A stretch of DNA of 47,426 bases from Phycisphaerales bacterium (lineage in GTDB: Bacteria; Planctomycetota; Phycisphaerae; Phycisphaerales; UBA1924), in the NCBI GenBank assembly GCA_029260315.1, contig JAJDDM010000063.1, forward strand, positions 1 through 47,426, read 5' to 3'. This document shows positions 40,921 to 47,426 of the stretch, in pieces. Within the stretch, counting starts at the first letter, position 1. Each line of letters begins with the position of its first letter. Under the pieces are notes generated by a model. It saw nothing but the letters and a program-made list of their open reading frames with translations, made no database searches and was not told the DNA's origin. The position numbers and the translations under genes were made by a program.

Positions 40921-41462
40921 GTCCCACCCCGCGATCGATTCCGCCCCGCCCCGCGCTCGGCGGCCTCCATCAGCGCGTCTACCTCGCCGACGATGTCCTC
41001 CGCGTCGTCGCGCAACCGCACAAGCTGGTGCAGCGTGTGCGAGATCGCGATCTCGCCCGAGACGGTGTCCAATCTCATCGCCGTGACCGAGACAAGGCTC
41101 AATCCCTCGAACTCGCTCGGCTCGGTCAGCACCTCCAGCTCCCAGCCGGACGCATCGACCGCCCCCTCCTCGAAGGTTTGCGTCACCGACCCCGCCTGCT
41201 CATCGCCCTCGAGCATCGACGAATCGTCCTGCCACGCCCGCACGGGCCCGTTGAGCGTCTGCGGCGTCTCGATCCCCGCCTCCAACATCGCCATCGCCGA
41301 GCGCGCCAGATCCGCGGCCTTGGTCTCCTCGCGATCGCGGATCATCGCGCCCAGTCCCCGCTCCATCGCCCCGCTGATCGCCAGCCCCGCGACGACGAAC
41401 AGCCCCACCGCCACGAGCATCTCCAGCAGCAGCGCCCCGCGAGATGTCGCGCGTGCTCTCAA
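40917..41462 (-). CDS. gspI: T2SS minor pseudopilin GspI
   Basis: 181 aa. The leader ends TSRG, followed by ALLLEMLVAVGLFVVAGLAISGA with Glu5, a standard prepilin-peptidase site with Ala instead of Phe at +1. Size and position between gspH and gspJ fit GspI. The helix continues into a globular region (WELEVLTEPSEFEGLSLVSVTAMR). It overlaps gspH and gspJ by 4 bp each. Confidence 0.85.
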   Translation of the reverse strand: MRARATSRGALLLEMLVAVGLFVVAGLAISGAMERGLGAMIRDREETKAADLARSAMAMLEAGIETPQTLNGPVRAWQDDSSMLEGDEQAGSVTQTFEEGAVDASGWELEVLTEPSEFEGLSLVSVTAMRLDTVSGEIAISHTLHQLVRLRDDAEDIVGEVDALMEAAERGAGRNRSRGGT

Positions 41463-42307
41463 GGCCCCTCCTCCGCGTGCCGATCGCCCATCGCTTCGTC
41501 ATCCTCAGGCGCAGGCGGACCCAGATCCTCAAGCTCCTCCTCCGGCGTGTCGTATGGATCGCTCGGACGCAACACCGCCAGCGTCACGCTCCCCGTCCAC
41601 GGGTTGATCGCGATTTCCACGATCGCCCCGCCGGGCGCTCGCAACACCGGCGGATCTCCCGCGATCACGCTCCCATCGGGCAGAAACAGCCCGATGGTCA
41701 GCGGCCCCTCCCGCTCGCCGAACCCACTATCAAGCGGGCCATCGAGCGGGCCCGCCAGACCGTCCGGCGCGTCTTGCTCTTCGCGCCGTCCGCTCTGGCG
41801 GGCCGAGTCTCGATCGCGCAGCGCCGCGTCCCGCTCCTCGCTCGTCATCCGCTCGAGCGTGTACCGCCTCGGCAGCGTCAGATACACACGCCCCTGAGCG
41901 CGATCGTCGAGCGTCGTCCGCGAACCCGCGTCCTCGTCGAACGCGATCCGCCCGGTATCGATCTCACCGATCGCCGAGCCCTCCTCCTCGATCGCGAACG
42001 GATCCTCGACCGGGGCATCGAACGGCAGCGCGACGATCTCGACGCGCCCGTCCTTGTTCTCGCGGGCGATCAATCGCAACGGCTCACCCAGACGCCGGGC
42101 GTCCTCACGCACCAGCGTCAGCGCGCCGCGCGTCTGACGGATCGTCTCATCGAACGTCGCCCCGCGCAAACGATCGAGCACCGCCACCGAGACCAGCGAC
42201 ACCAGCGCCGTCGCCAGCGCCAGCGCGATCAGAATCTCCAGCAGCGTGAACCCCCGCCCGCGGGAAGGCGGGCGCGTCGAACCACGATGGCGCGGGCGAT
42301 GCGGCAT
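41459..42307 (-). CDS. gspH: T2SS pseudopilin GspH
   Basis: 282 aa, longer than the usual GspH of about 170. Leader with RGRG, then FTLLEILIALALATALVSLVSVAVLDRLRG with Glu5. The C-terminal half has GspH-like strands (ALTLVREDARRLGEPLRL, GLFLPDGSVIAGDPPVL, IVEIAINPWTGSVTLAVL) with a charged insertion (about 155-190) and an acidic tail (about 258-280). GGAG lies about 11 bp before the ATG, and gspG ends 32 bp upstream. Confidence 0.85.
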   Translation of the reverse strand: MPHRPRHRGSTRPPSRGRGFTLLEILIALALATALVSLVSVAVLDRLRGATFDETIRQTRGALTLVREDARRLGEPLRLIARENKDGRVEIVALPFDAPVEDPFAIEEEGSAIGEIDTGRIAFDEDAGSRTTLDDRAQGRVYLTLPRRYTLERMTSEERDAALRDRDSARQSGRREEQDAPDGLAGPLDGPLDSGFGEREGPLTIGLFLPDGSVIAGDPPVLRAPGGAIVEIAINPWTGSVTLAVLRPSDPYDTPEEELEDLGPPAPEDDEAMGDRHAEEGP

Positions 42308-42339
42308 CAGGCGTCTGCTCCATCCGAACGCGCGAGACC

Positions 42340-42834
42340 TCAGCCGCCCGTCGGTGGCAGCGGCAGCATGTCGTCGCCGAAGTCGTCCTCATCGGACCCG
42401 ATCGGCTTGTGGCCGTCCTCGATGTCGTCCTCGGTCTCCTCCTCGCCATCCGGGCCGAACGACCAGATGCGATAGCTGTTGAAACTGAGCTGCTCATAGC
42501 CCCACTCGCTGCCCCAGCGGTCCTTCTCCATCTTCGCGTCGAGATACCCGCCCCACTTGTCCTCGAGCTCGGGGTCGTCGAGCATCGACTTGTCCCACAG
42601 CACCGCGACGCCCTCCTCGCTGGTCGGATAGCGATCGAAGTGCAGATAGAACTGCTGCATCGCGCTCTTGATGGTGTTGACGTCGGTCTTGGCCAGATCG
42701 ACCTTGGCCTCATCGCGACGCTGGAACAGCGCGACCCCCACCAGCCCCGACAGCGCGACGATGATCGCAATCACGATCAGCACCTCGATCAGCGTGAACC
42801 CGCCGCGCCGACACCGACCACTTCGATTCTTCAT
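42340..42834 (-). CDS. gspG: T2SS major pseudopilin GspG
   Basis: 164 aa from the ATG at 42834. The ATG at 42846 has AGGG touching it and is less likely. Major subunit of the pseudopilus piston. The leader ends RRGG, then FTLIEVLIVIAIIVALSGLVGVALFQRR with Glu5. GspG hallmarks follow: DLAKTDVNTIKSAMQQFYLHFDRYPTSEEGVAVL, KDRWGSEWGY and SFGPDGEEETEDDIE, the last being the calcium-binding C-terminal loop. The tail DEDDFGDDMLPLPPTGG extends beyond that of typical GspG. Likely first gene of the G-to-D transcription unit. Confidence 0.95.
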   Translation of the reverse strand: MKNRSGRCRRGGFTLIEVLIVIAIIVALSGLVGVALFQRRDEAKVDLAKTDVNTIKSAMQQFYLHFDRYPTSEEGVAVLWDKSMLDDPELEDKWGGYLDAKMEKDRWGSEWGYEQLSFNSYRIWSFGPDGEEETEDDIEDGHKPIGSDEDDFGDDMLPLPPTGG

Positions 42835-43126
42835 GGCTTGATCCATCCCTGTGTTCTCAGATCACCGGACAGAGAGTGAACATCCCCAGTCGTTCGCCCG
42901 GCGATTACCGATCCGTCTTGCCCTCACGGTCTAACGACGACCGCCCGATCCCGATGCAGCTTCGGAGGGAATCCTCCGCATATCCGCGAAGTATATAGTG
43001 AACACTAGCATACCGCCGCCCGCGGCTCAAGCCGCCGATTCCGGCCTCAATTTCGGCAGATTCAGGCGATCTTCACCTGTTGATCGGCGGATCGCCCTCC
43101 CGCGCCAGGGGGCGTACGCAGGGCGA
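42835..43126 (-). promoter_or_regulatory. Gap between gspF and gspG, probable promoter region of gspG-D
   Basis: No gene is seen in this 292-bp stretch. On the minus strand a TATACT hexamer (42995-42990) could be a -10 box for gspG-D, but no good -35 is found 16-18 bp upstream. Downstream of it lies a perfect hairpin, CGGAGG (42963-42968)/CCTCCG (42973-42978) with loop GAAT, which would be in the mRNA leader. AGTGAACACT (42997-43006) is a short palindrome next to the -10. All assignments are tentative. Confidence 0.35.
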
Positions 43127-44317
43127 TCACATCCCCGCGCTGAGCTTGGTCATCGGCAGAATCAGCCCCGCCGCCACCAGCAGGATCACCCCCGCGATCA
43201 TCGTCAGCAGCAGAGGCTCGATCAGCTTGACCGCGGCGCTGAGCAACCGATCGATCCGGCGCTCGATCGTCTCGGCGATGTTGATCAAAACCTCGTCCAG
43301 ATTGTTCGCGTCCTCGCCCACCGTGATCATTTCAATGACGTCGTCGGCGAACAGCCCCGAAGCCTCCAGCGGCGGGGTCAGCGGCTCGCCCGCGCGCACC
43401 GCCTCGGTCGCCTCGTCAATCGCCTCCTCCAACAGCACGTTGCCCGCCGCGTCCTTGGCGATCTTCATCGACGCCAGCATCGGCACGCCGTTGGCCAGCA
43501 ATGTTCCGAGCATCCGGCAGAACCGCGCCGCGGCGATCGCGCGCGTCAGCGGCCCGATCACCGGCGCACGCGTCTTGGCAACGCTCAACGCCCGCAGCAC
43601 ATCGGGACGCTTGGAGAGCCTCCAGAGCGTCAGCACTGCTGCGATGATCGCCGCGAGCGTCAGCAAGCCGTAATCCCGCACGGCGCTGGAGATCCCCAGC
43701 ACGAGCAGCGTCACCGCCGGCAGCCCGCCCTCGATGCTGTCGAACAGCGGCTTGAACATCGGCACGCCGAAGCCGAAGATCACGCCCAGCACGATCGCGC
43801 CGACGAAGACCAGCACGCTGGGATAGATGAGATTCGCCAGGATCTTGCCGCGGATCTCCGCCTGCGCCGTCACGAACTGCCCCAGACGCTCCAGCACCTG
43901 CTCGATGAACCCGCCCTTCTCCCCCGCGCGGACCATCGCGACATGGATCGGGTCGAAGATCTCGGCGTGCGCGCTCATCGCGTCGGCGACCTCCCCGCCC
44001 TGGCTCACCTGCTCGGCGAGATCCTCGAACACCCGCGCAAGTCGCGGCTGGCTCCGCCGCCGGCCCAGCAGACGCAGCGCCCGCAGCATCGGCACGCCCG
44101 CCTTGAGCAGATCCGCAAGCTGCGTGTACGTCTGCCCCAACTTGCGCGAGGAGACGCCCCGCCGGAGCCTTGCACGTTCCTTCCTTGGTCTCAAGGCTAC
44201 GGGCGTCAACGAGCGCGTCTCGAGTTCGGCGAGCACCGCCTGCTCGTTCACCCCGGCGAGCACGCCGACGGTCCGCTCGCCCGTGCCCGTCAACGCCGTG
44301 TACTCAAAGCTCGGCAC
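43127..44317 (-). CDS. gspF: T2SS inner-membrane platform protein GspF
   Basis: 396 aa, the family's normal length. Polytopic inner-membrane platform that links the GspE motor to the pseudopilus. The typical N-terminus MPSFEYTALTGTGER is followed by two repeated T2SSF domains (about 65-190, LADLLKAGVPMLRALRLL..., and about 265-390, CRMLGTLLANGVPMLASMKIA...) and membrane segments near 170-190, 215-240 and 365-390. The GTG start has GGGGA 8 bp upstream. It is 49 bp downstream of the peroxidase gene and 292 bp upstream of gspG. Confidence 0.95.
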   Translation of the reverse strand: MPSFEYTALTGTGERTVGVLAGVNEQAVLAELETRSLTPVALRPRKERARLRRGVSSRKLGQTYTQLADLLKAGVPMLRALRLLGRRRSQPRLARVFEDLAEQVSQGGEVADAMSAHAEIFDPIHVAMVRAGEKGGFIEQVLERLGQFVTAQAEIRGKILANLIYPSVLVFVGAIVLGVIFGFGVPMFKPLFDSIEGGLPAVTLLVLGISSAVRDYGLLTLAAIIAAVLTLWRLSKRPDVLRALSVAKTRAPVIGPLTRAIAAARFCRMLGTLLANGVPMLASMKIAKDAAGNVLLEEAIDEATEAVRAGEPLTPPLEASGLFADDVIEMITVGEDANNLDEVLINIAETIERRIDRLLSAAVKLIEPLLLTMIAGVILLVAAGLILPMTKLSAGM

Positions 44318-44338
44318 GCGCGGTCCCCAAAGCAGGCG

Positions 44339-44359
44339 GCACGGGTGTCTCGCCCGTGC
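44339..44359. repeat. Hairpin between glutathione peroxidase and gspF
   Basis: GCACGGG (44339-44345) and CCCGTGC (44353-44359) form a perfect 7-bp stem with a 7-nt loop. It fills the 48-bp gap after the peroxidase stop codon. The style is like the GC-rich repeats near 10000, and it may be a mobile-repeat remnant or a weak transcriptional punctuation mark. Confidence 0.6.
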
Positions 44360-44365
44360 GGACCT

Positions 44366-44974
44366 TCAGAACCAGAGTCCCTTGGTGACCGAACGCTCCC
44401 CGCCGATTGAATTGCCAGAATCGGAGGCCAGCAGCGCCTCGATCCGCTCGATCATCTCCGGCGCATCCGGGCGTGTCCTTGGCTCGAACCGCGCCGCGAC
44501 GCGCCCCTCGCGATCGACGATGAACTTGGTGAAGTTCCATCGCGGGTCACCGCCGAGCGGCTCTCCCTGCCCGGCGAGTTCCTGATACAGCGGATGCTTG
44601 TCCTCGCCCGCGACACTGATCTTCGCGAACATCGGGAATGACACGTCATAGTTCTCAGCACAAAACTCCTGGATCTCGGCGTTGGTCCCCGGCTCCTGTC
44701 CGCCGAAGTTGTTCGCCGGGAAGCCCAGAACAACCAGACCGTCATCCTTGTACTTGCGGTACACGCTCTCAAGCTGCTCGTACTGCGGCGTCAGCCCACA
44801 GCGACTGGCGACATTGACCATCACGACGACCTTGCCCTTGTACCGGGCCAGATCCGTCTCGCCGCCCTCGATGCTGCTCATCGCGTGGTCCAGAACGTAC
44901 GCCCCGGTTTGCCCACTCGCGCCAGCGCTGCACAGCGCGAGAACCGATGCGCTCAGGATTGCAAAAGATCTCAT
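44366..44974 (-). CDS. Exported glutathione peroxidase-family protein
   Basis: 202 aa. Thiol peroxidase of the GPx family, which reduces peroxides, usually with thioredoxin in bacteria. The ATG at 44974 has CAGGAG 7-8 bp upstream and gives a signal peptide (MRSFAILSASVLALCSAGASGQ), so the enzyme should be periplasmic. Active-site elements: Cys in NVASRCGLTPQYEQLE (a Cys-type, not selenocysteine, enzyme), Gln in GFPANNFGGQEPG and Trp in WNFTKF, with Asn before TKF. The longer frame upstream belongs to a shadow. It lies between the GspG-like lipoprotein gene and gspF and is probably cotranscribed with both. Confidence 0.93.
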   Translation of the reverse strand: MRSFAILSASVLALCSAGASGQTGAYVLDHAMSSIEGGETDLARYKGKVVVMVNVASRCGLTPQYEQLESVYRKYKDDGLVVLGFPANNFGGQEPGTNAEIQEFCAENYDVSFPMFAKISVAGEDKHPLYQELAGQGEPLGGDPRWNFTKFIVDREGRVAARFEPRTRPDAPEMIERIEALLASDSGNSIGGERSVTKGLWF

Positions 44975-44990
44975 CGCGGGCTCCTGTCGG

Positions 44991-45365
44991 TCATTGCCAC
45001 TCGTGCTCGATGTCATCCGGCGTGCCGGCCTCGCCGTCCGGGCCGAACGAGTACAGCACGGGATTGTCGCCCATGGTCTCCGGCGGCGCGTACACAAACT
45101 CGTTGCCCCACGGATCCTCGAGGTCCGAAACCCGGATCTGCCCGTCGGTCGCCAGCGTGTCCAGACTGATCGGCCACTCGCCCGTGGACAACTCCTCGGC
45201 CCGCAACGCATCGGCAAAGGACTTCATCTGCATCTTCGCCTTCATGTACTCGGCGGTGTCCTTCGAGCCGATCAGCGCGTTGGCGGGATCGACATCGCCG
45301 CAGCCGCCCAAGCCGATGAGCCCGACGAGCGCCACCAGGGTGCCGATCCTCGCGTGTTGGTGCAT
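44991..45365 (-). CDS. GspG-like lipoprotein
   Basis: 124 aa from the ATG at 45365 (GGAGAGGA 8 bp upstream). The N-terminus is a lipoprotein signal (MHQHARIGTLVALVGLIGLGGC, lipobox LGGC), not a prepilin leader. The mature part follows the order of a GspG globular domain: a helix (KAKMQMKSFADALRAEELSTGEWP), then DPWGNEFVYAPPE and SFGPDGEAGTPDDI, matching the GspG calcium loop SFGPDGxxxTxDDI seen at 42340-42834. It therefore looks like a pseudopilin head attached to lipid instead of a pilin helix. First gene of the minus-strand series leading to gspF; divergent from the pterin-synthase gene. Confidence 0.8.
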   Translation of the reverse strand: MHQHARIGTLVALVGLIGLGGCGDVDPANALIGSKDTAEYMKAKMQMKSFADALRAEELSTGEWPISLDTLATDGQIRVSDLEDPWGNEFVYAPPETMGDNPVLYSFGPDGEAGTPDDIEHEWQ

Positions 45366-45520
45366 CTGAAAATCCTCTCCGATGGTCTCTGGCAAATCTG
45401 GCCCGGGTGGGGCATGTGCCCCACCGCCCGGCGATGCACGCCATCTCGCATCGCCTGAGTGTACCGCCATCGCCTGCCCGCGGAGGCTCGATTGCGGACT
45501 CCCAACGAATACCATGCGCC
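45366..45520. promoter_or_regulatory. Divergent promoter region between the GspG-like lipoprotein and the pterin-synthase-like gene
   Basis: 155 bp between two genes reading away from each other, so it should carry both promoters. I see no convincing -35/-10 pair and no clear operator. Confidence 0.4.
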
Positions 45521-46312
45521 ATGGTCCGCCTGACCCGCAACGTCCGATTCTCGCTCAATCCAGGCGGCGCACCCGCCCGCGAGGGCACGGGATTCGCCGG
45601 AAAGCCCGGGCTCAGCGGGTTCGGAAGCTTCTATGAGCTGATCGTCTCCCTCGTCGGCGACCCCGGCGACCAGACCGGCTACCTGGTCGATATCAAGGCG
45701 ATCGACGAGCAGGTCCGGCGCGTCGGCGTCCCGATCCTGGAAACGGCCTCCACCGCCGATCCGATCTCCGATCCCATCGCGACCATGCCGCTCCTGGTGC
45801 GGGCACTGGGCGAATCTCTGCCGTGCGATCTCGACTCGCTCATTCTCAATCTCAGCCCGTACCATTCGATCGAGATGGCACCCAAGAGCAACACGTCGGC
45901 GTTGATCCGCCTGCGATTCGACTTCGCGGCCTCGCACCGCCTGCACGCCAAGGGCCTGAGCGACGAGGAGAACCGCCGCCTCTTCGGCAAGTGCAACTAC
46001 GAGAACGGGCACGGGCACAACTACGAGTTCGAGCCATGCGTCGAGGTCGCCCTCGATGGCGCCGGCAACGCGAGCGTCTCGCCCAACGAGATCGAGCGCC
46101 TCGCCAGGGAGATCATCCTCGACCGCTACGACCATCGCCACCTGAACCTCGACACACCCGAGTTCGGCGACAGCGGCGTCAATCCGACCGTCGAAAACAT
46201 CGCACGGGTCTTCTACGAGCGCTTCAAACCCGCGATCGAACAGATCGGCGGCTCGCTCCGCGAGGTCGTGGTCCGAGAAACCGACCGCACCAGCGCGACA
46301 TACCCCGCATAA
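45521..46312 (+). CDS. Tandem 6-pyruvoyl-tetrahydropterin synthase/QueD-like protein
   Basis: 263 aa from the ATG at 45521, about twice the usual size for QueD (about 120-140). The C-terminal half (from about 124) is a full PTPS domain: zinc-binding His in ASHRLH and GHGHNYE, catalytic Cys in GKCNYENGHGH, DHRHLN and the substrate-binding Glu in VVRETDRTSATY. The N-terminal half (RFSLNPGG..., SGFGSFYELIVSLVGD, TGYLVDIKAIDEQV) looks like the same fold without the zinc His residues. Family members make 6-carboxytetrahydropterin for queuosine or pyruvoyl-tetrahydropterin. Which reaction applies cannot be told, and no other queuosine gene is in the window. It lies 105 bp upstream of gspE on the same strand. 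Confidence 0.85.
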   Translation: MVRLTRNVRFSLNPGGAPAREGTGFAGKPGLSGFGSFYELIVSLVGDPGDQTGYLVDIKAIDEQVRRVGVPILETASTADPISDPIATMPLLVRALGESLPCDLDSLILNLSPYHSIEMAPKSNTSALIRLRFDFAASHRLHAKGLSDEENRRLFGKCNYENGHGHNYEFEPCVEVALDGAGNASVSPNEIERLAREIILDRYDHRHLNLDTPEFGDSGVNPTVENIARVFYERFKPAIEQIGGSLREVVVRETDRTSATYPA

Positions 46313-46417
46313 GGCGCCAGATGCGCGCCCAACGCGTCCGAGAACCATCCGCCCGCGCGGCACTCCATCGCGAATGCGGAGCAACTCGACACCATTGACT
46401 CCGTACAATGCGGGTTC

Positions 46418-47426
46418 ATGGGTATCGGCCTGCTGCTACTGGATAAAGGGCTCGTCTCCAAGGACGAGCTCGACCGCGCGATCGCCGAGCAGAAGAACTC
46501 CGGCGAACGACTCGACCGGGTCCTCGTCCGCCAGGGCGTGGTCAGCCGCGACCAGGTCCTCGAGGCCATGGGCGATCAGTTCCACATGCCGGTCGTCGAT
46601 CTCCTGGAGGTCAAGGTCGATGCCAAGACGCTCGCGGCGTTGCCCGCCAAGCTCGTCTATAAGCAGAACTGCGTGCCGATCGCCGCCGACGACGACACGC
46701 TCACCGTCGCCACCAGCGACCCGTTCGAACTCAGCGTCCTCGACGAGCTGCGCCTGCTCGCCGGGCGCACCATCGACCTCGTCCTCGCCGACGAGGAGCA
46801 GCTCCAGCGGTTCATCCGCGCCAACTACGGCGTGGGCGGCGACACCCTCGACGAGCTCTCCGAGGGCAAGGAAGCACTCGACGTCGAGGTCACCGACGAG
46901 ATCGCCCAGGCCCAGGAGGCCTCGGTCATCAAGCTCGTCAACGACCTGCTCATTGAGGCCATCACCGACCGCGCCACCGACGTCCACATCGAGCCCTACG
47001 AGCAGGAGCTCGCCGTCCGCTACCGCATCGACGGCGTGCTCACCCGCGCCAACGTCCCCGCAAGCATCCACCGCTTCGGCGCGGCCATCATCAGCCGCAT
47101 CAAAATCATGGCGAGCCTCAACATCGCCGAGAAACGCAAGCCCCAGGACGGACGCATCAGCATCCGCCACCGCGTCGAGGGCAAGCTCCACGAGTTCGAC
47201 CTGCGCGTCAGCATCATCCCCATGCTCTTCGGCGAGGGCGTGGTCATGCGCATCCTCGACAAGTCTCAGGCACTCATGGACCTGCCGGACCTCGGCATGA
47301 CCGGCACCGCCTTCGAGCGATGGACCGGGCTGATCTCAAAGCCCCACGGCATCATGCTCGTCACCGGACCCACCGGCTCCGGCAACCGCACCCCCCACTA
47401 CGCCTCGCTCAACCGCATCGTCGGCG
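46418..47426 (+). CDS. gspE: T2SS ATPase GspE, N-terminal part (runs off the window)
   Basis: 336 codons are visible from the ATG at 46418; the frame continues past the edge. Cytoplasmic hexameric ATPase that powers pseudopilus assembly. The N-terminal GspE/MshEN-type domain (about 1-135: LLLLDKGLVSKDELDRAI, ERLDRVLVRQGVVS, VDLLEVKVDAKTLAALP) precedes the N2/ATPase part with VIKLVNDLLIEAITDRATDVHIEP, RYRIDGVL, IISRIKIMASLNIAEKRKPQDGR and FGEGVVMRILD. The Walker A reads GPTGSGNRTPHYASL instead of the family's GPTGSGKTTTLYASL, so the catalytic Lys is Asn323 here. The change falls within the last 45 bp of the window and may be a sequence error. Its plus-strand orientation separates it from gspF-D. 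Confidence 0.92.
   Translation, partial: MGIGLLLLDKGLVSKDELDRAIAEQKNSGERLDRVLVRQGVVSRDQVLEAMGDQFHMPVVDLLEVKVDAKTLAALPAKLVYKQNCVPIAADDDTLTVATSDPFELSVLDELRLLAGRTIDLVLADEEQLQRFIRANYGVGGDTLDELSEGKEALDVEVTDEIAQAQEASVIKLVNDLLIEAITDRATDVHIEPYEQELAVRYRIDGVLTRANVPASIHRFGAAIISRIKIMASLNIAEKRKPQDGRISIRHRVEGKLHEFDLRVSIIPMLFGEGVVMRILDKSQALMDLPDLGMTGTAFERWTGLISKPHGIMLVTGPTGSGNRTPHYASLNRIVG

Noticed and set aside
46374-47300. Plus-strand 308-codon frame overlapping gspE
   Set aside because: The frame at 46418 encodes unmistakable GspE; this one is a Ser/Pro/Arg-rich shadow.
1-47426. tRNA, rRNA or CRISPR arrays
   Set aside because: No cloverleaf-like sequence, rRNA signature or regularly spaced direct repeats were found by reading the gaps.

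Overview
The window looks like a chromosomal segment from a high-GC planctomycete of the Phycisphaerae/Phycisphaerales type. The evidence is indirect: two secreted proteins end in the Cys-terminated EF-hand (GC-type dockerin-like) tail, with blocks such as DLDGDG..DxDDFFxYLDxF, that is common in that group; intergenic regions carry short GC-rich hairpin repeats; and many proteins are much longer than their usual relatives. No rRNA, tRNA or CRISPR array is visible. The left edge cuts an IS5-like transposase and the right edge cuts gspE with a locally corrupted Walker A, so the window may be a whole contig.

Layout. 1-157: start of an IS5-like transposase (minus) and a 15-bp tandem repeat. 255-2726: exported 14-repeat FG-GAP beta-propeller protein with dockerin-like tail. 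2793-3647: PilZ plus degenerate-receiver protein. 3986-7353: probable five-gene minus-strand operon (DUF2752 membrane protein, two lipoproteins, a glycosyltransferase-like protein, low-molecular-weight protein tyrosine phosphatase). 7589-9865: exported subtilisin-like protease with dockerin-like tail, followed by a textbook terminator and an array of planctomycete-type intergenic repeats. 10208-14646: sucA-sucB (2-oxoglutarate dehydrogenase E1 and E2). 14729-21892: pstS-pstC-pstA-pstB high-affinity phosphate importer, with very large PstC and PstA and an EF-hand pair inside PstC.

21954-46417 and beyond: a type II secretion (T2SS) locus. On the minus strand gspF is followed, after a 292-bp gap, by the tightly overlapping gspG-H-I-J-K-L-M-D series and a small lipoprotein. 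gspD is extraordinary: one 13.4-kb uninterrupted frame encodes a 4468-residue secretin with a normal N0 domain, about 48 consecutive N1-like (secretin_N/NolW-like) modules in place of the usual three, and a normal C-terminal secretin pore domain. Parts of the array arose by duplication of five-module blocks. The gspM-like protein ends in a GspC-HR/PilP-like domain, so it could be the inner-membrane partner of N0, and no separate gspC is seen. Upstream of gspF lie an exported glutathione peroxidase and a lipoprotein resembling the C-terminal part of GspG. Divergently lie a tandem 6-pyruvoyl-tetrahydropterin-synthase-like protein and a partial gspE.

Reading as a system: the T2SS parts (GspE motor, GspF platform, GspL/M inner-membrane assembly, GspG-K pseudopilus) appear ordinary, but the outer channel is predicted to be a very long periplasmic tube. 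This would suit a cell with a wide periplasm, which planctomycetes are known for. The two dockerin-tagged exported proteins are natural candidates for cargo, but nothing in the sequence proves it.
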